In this document: positions 54,289-63,430 of the stretch, in pieces
Numbering within the stretch: position 1 is the stretch's first letter
Layout: each line of letters begins with the position of its first letter
Assembly: GCA_031963465.1 (NCBI GenBank)
Contig: JASSUG010000001.1
Coordinates: 372,001-436,000 of the forward strand
Reading direction: 5' to 3'
From: Mycoavidus cysteinexigens_B
GTDB lineage: Bacteria > Pseudomonadota > Gammaproteobacteria > Burkholderiales > Burkholderiaceae
Length of the DNA stretch: 64,000 nt
Translations under genes and position numbers: made by a program
Notes under the pieces: model-generated
What the model saw: only the letters and a program-made list of their open reading frames with translations
What the model was told of the DNA's origin: nothing
Database searches by the model: none

Positions 54289-55635
54289 TTATGATATGTG
54301 GCTTCGGTCAGTTGGTTCAAGCTTGAATTCACCTGTGATGGCCAAGTCAAAGCCATGGCCAGACTGATCTTGCAGCCGGCCGTCCGGCGTCAGGTCACCA
54401 GTGTAATGGGCCAGCAGAGCGCCGTTGTCCGATTGCCGGAGGCGCAACTCCGCCATCAGGCTTTTGGTCATAGGCCCAATACGGAAATGAGGAGGCTGTG
54501 GTGGTGGTGCATCCGCCGCCGTCACCGGCCACACCGGCACCGGTATGCCATCGATCTCCAGGCTCGATTCAACGGGCGGTCCGACCATTTGGCCTCGGCA
54601 AGTCACGGTCACATGCTGCCATCGCTGCGCGGCCAGCGGCACGCGGCCGGCTACGGTCTGGCCAGCCGCGATGACCAGCGGACGGTAAAGCTGCACGTCG
54701 CGTAGCGCCGCCACCGTCAGTCCGCCAAGCAATCCGATGTTGTCAGTGCTAGAACATGCATTTAGGCACTCACCGATCTCCAGAGCGCGCCGGGTGAAGT
54801 ACCAGCAGCCGATCAGTCCCGGCTCATCGCCGCTCAGCCAGCCGGACTTGTGACGATTTAATACGTCGAGGTCGTGCGCCCTGTTCCACAATCTCACCAT
54901 GCGCAACCCACCAATGAACTCGGCATCAGGGACGAAATTGGCCAGCACGCCGGGAGTTCCCTGCTCCTGTCCAATGACCAAAGAGCCACCATCTACCAGA
55001 CGCTCGCCTGCCGCCAGCGAGCCGGTGAAGACCGGCGGCCCGTAATCGACCGTGCGTCCCTCGGCCATAGCTTCAATGGCGGCAGTCCCATCTTCTTTAT
55101 ATAGACAAACTCGGCCATCCGAGGAGCGCCATGTCAGTGCGATGTGCTGCCACCGATGAAAGTCGAGATGCAGGCCCGTGACGATTTTTCGGCCATTGAT
55201 CGACAATACCAGCCCCTCAGTTCCCCGGTATTGAAGCAAAACATTACAGGCAGTGCTTGTGCGCGCACCAGCGTAGGACAGGATAGTGCTGCAGGAATTA
55301 ACGCGGTAGGGACACAGCACAGCTTCTAAGGTAAATTCTTCCGTAGGAAAGGCCTTGAATTTCTGCACCATAACCCATTTGTGTGGCTTACCCGGCGCAA
55401 AGGCGAGGCTGCCGATGGGGTCCAGATGCAGTCCGTAGCGGCCCCAAGCTGAACGGTAGGATAGAACCTCGGCTACGGTCAGCCGGGCGAGTGGCCGTAG
55501 CCAGGCGTCAAAACTAACCGCCGGGGCAACAAGCTGGTTAAGGCAAAGAATGTCGGCTTCCGCCTTAGATTCGATGTTGAGGCGAAATATTTTGGCCACT
55601 GCCAACGGGTTTTTCGAAGAGGGATTAGAGGTCAT
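54289..55635 (-). CDS. LamG / concanavalin-like protein in the NRPS cluster
   Basis: A 448-aa protein with no signal peptide. The central part reads like a LamG-type jellyroll: FTLEAVLCPYRVNSCSTILS, LVLSINGRKIVTGLHLDFHRWQHIALTWRSSDGRV and FIGGLRMVRLWNRAHDLDVL. A second, weaker domain of similar kind follows (QRWQHVTVTCRGQ ... HFRIGPMTKSLMAELRLRQ). Such domains normally bind sugars or act as structural folds; in this position it may be a tailoring or cargo-binding partner of the cluster, but no catalytic residue is recognisable. It is the last gene of the run, 34 bp after the YqcI-like gene, and is GC-richer than the chromosome to its left. Confidence 0.7.
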   Translation of the reverse strand: MTSNPSSKNPLAVAKIFRLNIESKAEADILCLNQLVAPAVSFDAWLRPLARLTVAEVLSYRSAWGRYGLHLDPIGSLAFAPGKPHKWVMVQKFKAFPTEEFTLEAVLCPYRVNSCSTILSYAGARTSTACNVLLQYRGTEGLVLSINGRKIVTGLHLDFHRWQHIALTWRSSDGRVCLYKEDGTAAIEAMAEGRTVDYGPPVFTGSLAAGERLVDGGSLVIGQEQGTPGVLANFVPDAEFIGGLRMVRLWNRAHDLDVLNRHKSGWLSGDEPGLIGCWYFTRRALEIGECLNACSSTDNIGLLGGLTVAALRDVQLYRPLVIAAGQTVAGRVPLAAQRWQHVTVTCRGQMVGPPVESSLEIDGIPVPVWPVTAADAPPPQPPHFRIGPMTKSLMAELRLRQSDNGALLAHYTGDLTPDGRLQDQSGHGFDLAITGEFKLEPTDRSHIS

Positions 55636-55669
55636 GATTTGGTCTCAGGAGCATAGGGAGGACGTCGGG

Positions 55670-56392
55670 TCAGAGCCCGTCGAGCGAGGTTTCCCACCAG
55701 CGCACCGGCGGCGCGTCTGGATGCATCGGCCGGATGCATCGATACGCCTCATACGGCACCAGGCCAAGATCACCGCTGTAGCCCCGGTCGTTCTCATTGA
55801 AGACCCGCCGGATTCTCTGGCAAATAGTAGGCGACAGTGTCGATTCGTCAGGCCGGATCACATGGGCAAAGCTATGACGCGGCTGCATAACAATCATGGT
55901 TGATTGCGAGCCGAAGCCATAGCGCGAATGGTTCTCCGGGTAGCATGGAGCAAAGGTGTTGATGAAAATCTTCTCACCACCAAAAGCGAAGCACCATGCC
56001 GGATCCTCAATCGTCTGGTCCATGCTGCGTTGGCACGCCGGATCGAAATCGCTGAGATAGCGCAGAGCTGCGTGCATGGATCTAGCCAATGCCTCGATAC
56101 TGTAGCCATACTTCGGATCAACCAGATCAATGACGTAACCGTCAACCTTGAATGCTTGCGACAGGTTAATGAAGTGAGCCATATGCTGCGCGACCATACG
56201 CATATTGTTCTTGAAGGACAAGGTTTCGTCGAGCGGCGGACTACCCCAGAGCCGTGAGCCAGCTGAGTAGATGCAGTGGGTCTTTGCCTTGAGCGGAGTG
56301 AAATTACGGACCGACGGAAAGTTCTTCTCGGCGTCCTCAATGTTAAAGGGCGTCGCATCGCGCGAGTGAACAAACATAGACTTTTCAGACAT
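55670..56392 (-). CDS. YqcI/YcgG-family protein, possible heme N-hydroxylase (GntA-like)
   Basis: A 240-aa protein whose C-terminal half matches the YqcI/YcgG family: DPAWCFAFGGEKIFINTFAP, the SRYGFGSQSTMIVMQPRHSF segment and a Trp-containing end. A characterised member, GntA, is a heme-dependent oxygenase that N-hydroxylates a guanidine-type substrate in guanitoxin synthesis. A similar N-oxidation of an amine precursor or of the NRPS product is an inference. I chose the ATG at 56392, after AAAGAGGGA; an in-frame start at 56461 would add 23 residues. The start overlaps the end of the truncated upstream frame by 8 nt. Confidence 0.7.
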   Translation of the reverse strand: MSEKSMFVHSRDATPFNIEDAEKNFPSVRNFTPLKAKTHCIYSAGSRLWGSPPLDETLSFKNNMRMVAQHMAHFINLSQAFKVDGYVIDLVDPKYGYSIEALARSMHAALRYLSDFDPACQRSMDQTIEDPAWCFAFGGEKIFINTFAPCYPENHSRYGFGSQSTMIVMQPRHSFAHVIRPDESTLSPTICQRIRRVFNENDRGYSGDLGLVPYEAYRCIRPMHPDAPPVRWWETSLDGL

Positions 56393-56645
56393 ACATTCCC
56401 TCTTTGAAGTGATAGTGATGTATTGCCAACGAGGGCAGGCGAACCAGCGCATGAACGCCAAAGCGTTGTATTGTTTCTATGGCCGCGTTCAGCACGTCTG
56501 GATGAGTGGGCAGGTTTAAGTAATCCTGAGATGCAAAATTAACACCTTCGAATAAATGTCCATCATCAGTCCTACTAAGAAGATTAACTCCAGGTATATG
56601 GATAAAATCCTTTATCCTACCGTTTAATGCACTGAAATTCTCCAT
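56385..56645 (-). pseudogene. Truncated alpha-oxoamine synthase (PLP enzyme) fragment
   Basis: An 86-aa frame with AAGGAG upstream of the ATG. GVNFASQDYLNLPTHPDVLN and IETIQRFGVHA match the N-terminal region of alpha-oxoamine synthases (AONS, KBL, serine palmitoyltransferase), where N-F-x-S-x-D-Y-L-x-L is conserved. The usual length is about 400 aa; the PLP lysine and most of the fold are missing. The frame ends inside the start of the YqcI-like gene, so the rest was deleted rather than shifted. It may still be translated as a leader coupling the next gene. Confidence 0.55.
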
Positions 56646-56668
56646 GATATAACCGCTCCTTATTTTGC

Positions 56669-56838
56669 TTAATTTATGCTTCGGTAGACTAGATAATATG
56701 CCTCACCATGCATTCCAGTTAGAAATCTCTTAAACCGGTCACAGACAAGGCCATTAGGCATGAACGGGTCAAGCACGTCGCTCATTTGATGCATATCGGT
56801 CCATTCAAGGTATGGTGATTATTGAATGGACGGGTCAT
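56669..56838 (-). pseudogene. Damaged small ORF coupled to the NRPS stop
   Basis: The NRPS stop codon overlaps an ATG (ATGA at 56835-56838) that opens a short frame of 18 codons beginning MTRPFNNHH. In a different frame, 56669-56818 is open for 49 codons and reads plausibly as protein (YLEWTDMHQMSDVLDPFMPN, then GLVCDRFKRFLTGMHGEAYY). One frameshift near 56815 would join the two into a gene of about 55 codons. Alternatively an ATG at 56794 gives a 41-aa peptide. I do not recognise a family. Confidence 0.35.
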
Positions 56839-59800
56839 GCTAAAAATTTCTCCTTGCTTTGGGGAGGTCGATGCTTCATTAATTCACCTAGTTTCTGAGC
56901 CAGAATGCGACCGATTTCAGCGATCGGCGCGGGCCTATCCATGCCTTTGTGTTTGCAATGAACATCGTGATTCTCTATATTGCCGAGAACGTAAGGCTTC
57001 CATGAATCAGGACAGGGGACAGGGGTGAATTCATCACTCCTTATCGTTGCTCGAAAGAAGAGCACATCGCCGCAATAAATGAGTGGGGAAAAACTTTTTA
57101 AAAGGTGAACGTTATTTTTGATGGCATCTCGGGTTTTCTCCCATAAATATTCTCCTGCATTTGGAATATTTTTATCACTGTAGTGAGCAAAAAAATCGAT
57201 GTAGTCGTTCTCTAGATTCATCGCCGGCTCATTGGCTAGCTGAGAACAATCTGGATAACTATCTAGCAAAGCAAGCAGCGCCACTTTTTCGCCTTGTTGC
57301 TCGAATCGGGTTGCGATGCTGTGAGCGAGGTGGCCACCAAAGGACCATCCGAGCAGATAGTAAGGCCCGTTAGGCTGAATGCGACGAATTTGCCTGATAT
57401 AGTCTGACGCCATGGCATCAATGGTTTCTGCAAGCGCCCCAACGCCATTGAGCCCCCGAGCTTGCAGGCCATAGATGGGTTGATTCATGTCTAAATGTTT
57501 AACTAAACCGATATAACTCCAACTCAGGCCAGCAGCGGGGTGGACGCAGAAAAGTGGCGGTCGTGTGCCTTTTGGCTGAATGGGAAGCAAAACGTCAAAT
57601 GAATCGTCTTGGATGCTCTCTAGCTTAAGTAAAGATTGCGCTAAGCCCGCGATGGTAGGTGCGTTAAACAGCGTGCGCAGAGCAATCTCGACGCCTAACG
57701 TGGTGCGAATACAGCTGATCATCTGCACGGCGAGCAGCGAATGGCCACCGAGTGCGAAGAAGCTGTCGTGGCGACCGATGTGTTCGACACCGAGCAACTC
57801 GGTCCAAATTGCGGCGAGTGCAGCCTCGTCCTCGCCTTGTGGCGCTTCATATGTCTGACGGGCAAAGGCCTCATCATCCGGCGCTGGCAAGGCACGGCGG
57901 TCAAGCTTGCCATTGGGGGTCAACGGTAGCGCATCCAAGCGTACGAAGGCGGCCGGCATCATATACTCGGGCAACCTGGTCGAGAGATGCGAGCGTAGGG
58001 TGTGAACGAGTTGTTCATCGGGTTTTGCCACGATATAGGCGATGAGTCGCTTGGCGCTATCCTGGCCCAGTGCGAGCACGGTAGCTTCGCGCACTTGTGG
58101 ATGTTCAACCAGGCGTGCCTCAATCTCGCCAGGCTCGATTCGAAAGCCGCGGATCTTGAGCTGATGATCATTGCGGCCAAGGAACAGCAGATTGCCGTTG
58201 GGCAGGTAGCGGGCCAAGTCACCGGTCTTATACATGCGGGCGTCTTTAAGATCGCTAAATGGATCGCGCAAGAAACGTTCAGCGGTTAATTCAGGACGGT
58301 TTAAATAGCCTCGTGCGACCCCAGTTCCGCCAATGTACAGTTCGCCGACTGCGCCCAACGGCACCGGCTGGCTATGTGCGTCCAACAAATATATCTGCGT
58401 GTTAGCAATCGGTCGACCAATGGATATACTAGACAAATTTGAGTCTTGATGATCGGAAACCTGTGAGATAGAAGACCAGATAGTTGTCTCAGTAGGTCCG
58501 TACATATTCCACAGACCCCGGGTAGCATGACGAAGTCGCACCGACAGACTAGGCTGTAACGCCTCTCCGCCACAGAGAGCCGTCAGATCGAGCGTCGGTT
58601 CAGGTAGGTCTAGGAGAGCCCGCCAAACAGATGGTGTGGCTTGCATCAGGCTAATTTTTTGCTCAATAATGATATTTTGGAGCCTGGCCGGATCAGCAAC
58701 ATCACGACGGCTGGCGATGACGATTGTCGCGCCGTGGTGCATCGGTAGATATAACTCCAAGCCAGCAATATCAAAAGAAATACTGGTCACAGTGAGCAAA
58801 CGGTCATGGTTCGAAATACCGGGGGACAACGACATGGCAATTAACAGGTTCACCACATTGCGGTGCTCAACCATGACGCCCTTGGGCATACCGGTTGAAC
58901 CGGATGTATAGATCACATAGGCAAGGTGATTAGAGGTGAGTTCAGGCACATGCGGGTTGGTTTTTCGCTGTGCTGACAACAGCACATTCGGATCAAGCAT
59001 AGTCAGTAACGCGAGGGCCGTCTTGCCTAGTGCGTTGCGGCCAGTTGCATCGGCCAGCAAGATTGCTGGCGCTGCATCGGTGAGAATGTACGCAAGGCGC
59101 TCGCTTGGATATGCTGGATCAAGCGGTACATAGGCGCCACCCGCCTTCAGAATCGCCAACAATCCCACCACCATTGCCGGTGAGCGTTCCATACAGATCG
59201 CCACGCGCGTATCCGGTTGAACGCCCAACTCAATGAGCTGATGCGCGAGACGGTTAGCGCGCGCATTCAGATCGGCATAACTCAATACTTGATCTTCGTA
59301 TACGAGCGCAGGGGTTTCTGGTGTGCGCTCGACCTGTTCTTCGAATAATTGGTGGAGGCATAGGTGTTTTGGATAAGGCGCCGCCGTCTCGTTCCACGTC
59401 TGAAGCAAGAGTGTTCGCTCAGCCTGTGCAAGAAGATTAACAGTGCTAACAGATTGGTTCGCATCGTCCACCATTGCCCGCAAGATGGCATGGAGATAGC
59501 CAACCTGCCGCTCAATTGTCTGTTGATCGAACAAGGCGGTTGCATAGCGCAATTTCCCGGTGATCTCGTCGCCCATCTCTTGTAAATCCAGTTCGAGATC
59601 AAACGCGATAGTGTCATCGCTCAATACGACTGGCGTTACCTCCAGAGCGGGCAGGCGCCACTCGCCAACTTTGTCGTTTTGCCAGATGAGCATGGCCTGG
59701 AAGAGTGGCGTATGGTCCAGCTTGCGCGGTGGCCGCACAATTTCGACAACTTGCTCGAAGGGCAGATCCTGATGGATTTGTGCGTCCAGTATGTTGTGTC

Positions 59801-62800
59801 GCACGCGCTCGAGCAGTTGCGATGTATTCGGCGCACCGGACAAATCGATGCGCAACGCCAGCGTATTAACGAAAAAACCGATCAAAGGCTCGATCTCAGG
59901 ATGGTTGCGATTGGCGCTTGGCGTGCCAATGATAAGATCGTCTTGGCCGGAAAGTCGAGATAGGACTGTGCTCCAGGCGGCCAATATGATCATAAATAGG
60001 GTGATGCTGTGCTCTTGACTTAGGCGTTTGAGCGCGTGTGTCATCTGTGCATCGAGGTGCACCGGTACCTGCGCGCCGATGAAGGATTGCTGAGATGGAC
60101 GAGGCCGGTCGGTGGGCAGTTCAAGTAGCACGGGTGCATTAACCAGTGTTGAGCGCCAGTAATCGCTGTGCGCCTGGAGTTGTTCACCTGAGAACCATTG
60201 CCGTTGCCAGGCAGCATAGTCGGGATATTGGATGGCAAGCGGTGGCATCGGATCGGGTTTCCCGGCGCGATAGGCAGTATATAGCGTGTTTAATTCTTGC
60301 AAGAGCACACCGAAAGACCAACCATCCGAGACGATATGATGATGCGTCAGCAGGAACACATATTCTTCATCAGAGAGTTGAATCAAGCACGCGCGAACCA
60401 TCGGACCGTGTGCTAGATCAAACGGCGTATGCGTTTCTTCAGCGCTCAAACTGGCCAGCTTTGCATTGGCGTTTGGGTCTCCCCGCAGGTCATGCAGGCG
60501 CATCGGAAAGCCAGACTCAGCCGCCAGTAGCTGGACTTGAGGCTGTCCGTCGACGGTGACAAATACTGAGCGTAGTGCTTCGTGGCGGGCGAACAGGGAA
60601 TTCAATGCGCACTGCCAGGCGGCTCGGTCCAGGGTTCCGCGCAAGCGTATAGCCATTGGCATATGATAGGTATGGCTGACCCCATCGAGTTGAGCCAGGA
60701 ACCACAGGCGTTGCTGGGCGAAGGATAGCGGTAAGGTGCCGTCTCGAGAGACCAGCGTAATGGCGGGCAACACACAGTCGCCGTGGGTCAAGCGCTCGTT
60801 TACTGCTGCAGCGAACGCTGAGAGGGAGGGCGAGGCAAACAGTGTTGTCAATGGCAGTTCAGCGCCCAGCGTTGCGACGCGGTTCATCAGGCGCACGGCC
60901 AGCAGCGAGTGGCCACCGAGTGCGAAGAAGCTATCGTGACGGCTGATGTGCTCGACACCGAGCAACTCGGTCCAAATCGCAGCGAGCGTAGTCTCGACCT
61001 CGCCTTGTGGCGCTTCATAGGCCTGATCGGAGAAGGCCTCTTTATCTGGCGCGGGCAGTGCGGTGCGGTCGAGCTTGCCGTGGGCATTGCGCGGCAATTC
61101 GCCGACGCGAACGAAGCGACTGGGCACCATCGCTGCTGGCAACTCTTTCGCGAGCAGGGCAGTCAGGCGGCGGTCGTTTGGGATATTGTCGCCTGTGACA
61201 AAGGCGAGCAACTGCTGCTCTGCGGCCACGGTGCGGCAGACGGCCGCGGCGTCATGCACACCGGGTAAGGCACGCAGGTGGGTCTCAATCTCGCCGAGGG
61301 TCATGCGGTGGCCTCGGATCTTCACCTCATCATCCTGGCGGCCCATTAACTCGATCTGGCCGTCTTCGCGCCGCCAGGCAAGGTCGCCAGTGTGGTACAT
61401 GCGTCCGTCTGGAATAAAAGGATCGGCAACGAACTGTTGCGCACTTAGCATCTCGTTGCCGATATAGCCGATACCGACCCCTGCGCCCGCGATGCATAGT
61501 TCGCCCACGGCCCCGGCTGGCAGCGGTCGTCCAGTGCTGTCGAGAATATAACAGTGGGCGTTGTAGATCGGCCGCCCGATCGGTAGCGTTGCGGCATTAA
61601 GCAGTTCCTCTGGTCGCCATGCGCCGGCGGTAGAAATGTCCGCACATTCGGTCGGGCCGTAGATATTGGCGAAGCTCGAGAGCCGGCAGGCTGGCGAACA
61701 GAGCCAGGTGCGTAGCCGGCCAAGGTCCGGCTTTTCACCACCGAGCGCCAACACTCGCAGGCTGGACAGCTGTTCATACCCGCCGGCTGCCGCTCGCTCG
61801 ACTAAGGGATAGAACTGGCTGGGCACGCCGGGGTTGAGGACACTTACCTTTTCCCGGTGCAGGATGTCTAGCATCAGTGCTGGGTCGTAAATGGCCTCTG
61901 GGTACATGACGATGGTGGCCCCTGCGACGAGCGGTGCTAGGTAGTTCTTGATCGAGGCGTCGAAGCTGCTGGCTATCACCTGATAGACCCGCTCGCCCGG
62001 TGCTAGAGCGCAGAACTCTATATACCAGTTGCAGAGGTTGACCAGGGAGCGCATGGAGTTGACGACCCCCTTCGGGGTGCCGGTGCTGCCCGAGGTAAAG
62101 ATGATATAAGCCGTGCCCTGCGGGCGAGCGGTATGTATTGCAGGGGCGTTAGCGTATGGCTCCAGCGCGCGCCGGTCCAAGCGCAGCCGGCGGCGGGGTC
62201 CAAGCGGTTGCGCCGCACGTTGCTGTCGTCGCACATGTAGCACACAGTCGAAGCTGTAGGCCGTCAATTCGTTCTCAGCGCGCGCCGTCATGGGCGTGAT
62301 CTCGACCTCGGCAATTTCCGGGAACTCGTGCGCGAGGTCAAGCAGGAATTCGCGCGCCACAAACAGTGCATCCTCACCTTCGGCGTTCGCCCCAGTAGCG
62401 GCGTAGGCATCACGCTTACTAGCGTCCCAAAGGTGGCCTAGGAAAACCACTGCTTCGTTGGCGCACAGCGCCAACGCCTCGGCAATCACCTGCCGCAGGT
62501 AACCGTAGCCGTTGAAGCTTTGCACCACGCTGTTGAGGATAACCGTGTTGAATTCGGTCTCGCCAAGGTTTTTCAACTCGTGAGCAGCAAGGTGGCGAAA
62601 GCGAACCTGGTCTAGGCCGCGCTGCTGCGCACCTGCTGCGGCCGTGCCGATCATCGCGGCAGACAGGTCGGTGGCAAAATAGCTGCCCGTCAAAGGGGCT
62701 AGGGCGAACAACGTTAACCCTGAGCCGCAACCGATCTCCAGCACCCTGGAGCCCGGCATGAGATGAGGTGCGAGTTTTGCCCGGACATTGTTGGCATAGT

Positions 62801-63419
62801 CCTGCATCACCCACTCAGAGAGCCATTCGCCGGTGATGGCACTGCGCCAGCCGCCGCCACTGATGGCGTCGTCGGCAGCCTCGGCGATATGGTCCCACAG
62901 CCCCTCGGCCATGCGAAGCTTGCGCGGTTCCACCTCGCTGTCAAGGTCGTCACTGTCCAGGCAGAGGATGGCGGTGAGTTCAGGGCATTCCCACAGATGC
63001 GCTTGCGCCAGATGGGCTTGCTGGCGGCTGCACAACAAGATGGGCGCCGCGGTTTGACGCAGCATCACCTGTTGCCGACGGAATGGAAAGGCTGGGTTGA
63101 GTGGTGTATAAATCGCGCCTGCGCGCATGATACCCAGCAGCGCTGTCACCAATGCGAAAGAACGTTCCGCCAGCACCGCGACCGGGGTGGCCCCGACTTT
63201 ACGCTCCAGCAGGAAGGCGGCAATCCGATTCGATTCGCGATCCAGTTCGCGGTAACTGTATTGCCGCCCCTGGTCGATCAGAGCGATGGCATCCGGCGCG
63301 GCCTGGGTCTGCTGCGCGATCAACCAATCGACGGTGGTGTCGGGGATGGGACGATTGGTGTGATTGGCATCCGTCTCAAGACTCGGTGATTCGAACAGTG
63401 AAATGTTGGATAACTTCAT
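56835..63419 (-). CDS. NRPS: A(interrupted by MT)-PCP-C-A-PCP-TE
   Basis: A 2194-aa nonribosomal peptide synthetase. Module 1: an adenylation domain (1-790) split by a SAM methyltransferase (about 170-390, motif VLEIGCGSG near 225) lying before A3 (TSGSTGTPKG near 441), thus between core motifs a2 and a3. PCP1 is LGGHSLLAVRL near 835. Module 2: condensation domain with HHHIVSDG near 1029 (LCL-like), adenylation domain with TSGSTGMPKG near 1508 and NGKLDR near 1838, PCP2 LGGHSLLAVQM near 1890. A thioesterase with GWSFGG near 2026 ends the protein and releases the peptide. My manual reading of the second A-domain pocket gives DILQLGMIWK, a glycine-type code. Module 1 DNA is visibly GC-richer than the thioesterase end. 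Confidence 0.93.
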   Translation of the reverse strand: MKLSNISLFESPSLETDANHTNRPIPDTTVDWLIAQQTQAAPDAIALIDQGRQYSYRELDRESNRIAAFLLERKVGATPVAVLAERSFALVTALLGIMRAGAIYTPLNPAFPFRRQQVMLRQTAAPILLCSRQQAHLAQAHLWECPELTAILCLDSDDLDSEVEPRKLRMAEGLWDHIAEAADDAISGGGWRSAITGEWLSEWVMQDYANNVRAKLAPHLMPGSRVLEIGCGSGLTLFALAPLTGSYFATDLSAAMIGTAAAGAQQRGLDQVRFRHLAAHELKNLGETEFNTVILNSVVQSFNGYGYLRQVIAEALALCANEAVVFLGHLWDASKRDAYAATGANAEGEDALFVAREFLLDLAHEFPEIAEVEITPMTARAENELTAYSFDCVLHVRRQQRAAQPLGPRRRLRLDRRALEPYANAPAIHTARPQGTAYIIFTSGSTGTPKGVVNSMRSLVNLCNWYIEFCALAPGERVYQVIASSFDASIKNYLAPLVAGATIVMYPEAIYDPALMLDILHREKVSVLNPGVPSQFYPLVERAAAGGYEQLSSLRVLALGGEKPDLGRLRTWLCSPACRLSSFANIYGPTECADISTAGAWRPEELLNAATLPIGRPIYNAHCYILDSTGRPLPAGAVGELCIAGAGVGIGYIGNEMLSAQQFVADPFIPDGRMYHTGDLAWRREDGQIELMGRQDDEVKIRGHRMTLGEIETHLRALPGVHDAAAVCRTVAAEQQLLAFVTGDNIPNDRRLTALLAKELPAAMVPSRFVRVGELPRNAHGKLDRTALPAPDKEAFSDQAYEAPQGEVETTLAAIWTELLGVEHISRHDSFFALGGHSLLAVRLMNRVATLGAELPLTTLFASPSLSAFAAAVNERLTHGDCVLPAITLVSRDGTLPLSFAQQRLWFLAQLDGVSHTYHMPMAIRLRGTLDRAAWQCALNSLFARHEALRSVFVTVDGQPQVQLLAAESGFPMRLHDLRGDPNANAKLASLSAEETHTPFDLAHGPMVRACLIQLSDEEYVFLLTHHHIVSDGWSFGVLLQELNTLYTAYRAGKPDPMPPLAIQYPDYAAWQRQWFSGEQLQAHSDYWRSTLVNAPVLLELPTDRPRPSQQSFIGAQVPVHLDAQMTHALKRLSQEHSITLFMIILAAWSTVLSRLSGQDDLIIGTPSANRNHPEIEPLIGFFVNTLALRIDLSGAPNTSQLLERVRHNILDAQIHQDLPFEQVVEIVRPPRKLDHTPLFQAMLIWQNDKVGEWRLPALEVTPVVLSDDTIAFDLELDLQEMGDEITGKLRYATALFDQQTIERQVGYLHAILRAMVDDANQSVSTVNLLAQAERTLLLQTWNETAAPYPKHLCLHQLFEEQVERTPETPALVYEDQVLSYADLNARANRLAHQLIELGVQPDTRVAICMERSPAMVVGLLAILKAGGAYVPLDPAYPSERLAYILTDAAPAILLADATGRNALGKTALALLTMLDPNVLLSAQRKTNPHVPELTSNHLAYVIYTSGSTGMPKGVMVEHRNVVNLLIAMSLSPGISNHDRLLTVTSISFDIAGLELYLPMHHGATIVIASRRDVADPARLQNIIIEQKISLMQATPSVWRALLDLPEPTLDLTALCGGEALQPSLSVRLRHATRGLWNMYGPTETTIWSSISQVSDHQDSNLSSISIGRPIANTQIYLLDAHSQPVPLGAVGELYIGGTGVARGYLNRPELTAERFLRDPFSDLKDARMYKTGDLARYLPNGNLLFLGRNDHQLKIRGFRIEPGEIEARLVEHPQVREATVLALGQDSAKRLIAYIVAKPDEQLVHTLRSHLSTRLPEYMMPAAFVRLDALPLTPNGKLDRRALPAPDDEAFARQTYEAPQGEDEAALAAIWTELLGVEHIGRHDSFFALGGHSLLAVQMISCIRTTLGVEIALRTLFNAPTIAGLAQSLLKLESIQDDSFDVLLPIQPKGTRPPLFCVHPAAGLSWSYIGLVKHLDMNQPIYGLQARGLNGVGALAETIDAMASDYIRQIRRIQPNGPYYLLGWSFGGHLAHSIATRFEQQGEKVALLALLDSYPDCSQLANEPAMNLENDYIDFFAHYSDKNIPNAGEYLWEKTRDAIKNNVHLLKSFSPLIYCGDVLFFRATIRSDEFTPVPCPDSWKPYVLGNIENHDVHCKHKGMDRPAPIAEIGRILAQKLGELMKHRPPQSKEKFLA
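57729..57911 (-). repeat. Intragenic duplication, copy 1 (PCP2 linker)
   Basis: About 180 bp covering the A-PCP linker and most of PCP2 are nearly identical to 60897-61079 around PCP1 (shared protein phrases YEAPQGE and AAIWTELLGVEHI). Several exact runs longer than 20 bp are visible. Direct orientation. Confidence 0.85.
60897..61079 (-). repeat. Intragenic duplication, copy 2 (PCP1 linker)
   Basis: Partner of 57729-57911. Homologous recombination between the copies would delete exactly one C-A-PCP module (about 3.17 kb) in frame, shortening the assembly line. Confidence 0.85.
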
Positions 63420-63430
63420 GCATCGCTCTC

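Noticed and set aside
62763..63389. 208-codon plus-strand frame antisense to the NRPS
   Set aside because: It lies opposite the conserved A and MT domains, has no recognisable family or ribosome-binding site, and is expected in GC-rich coding DNA.
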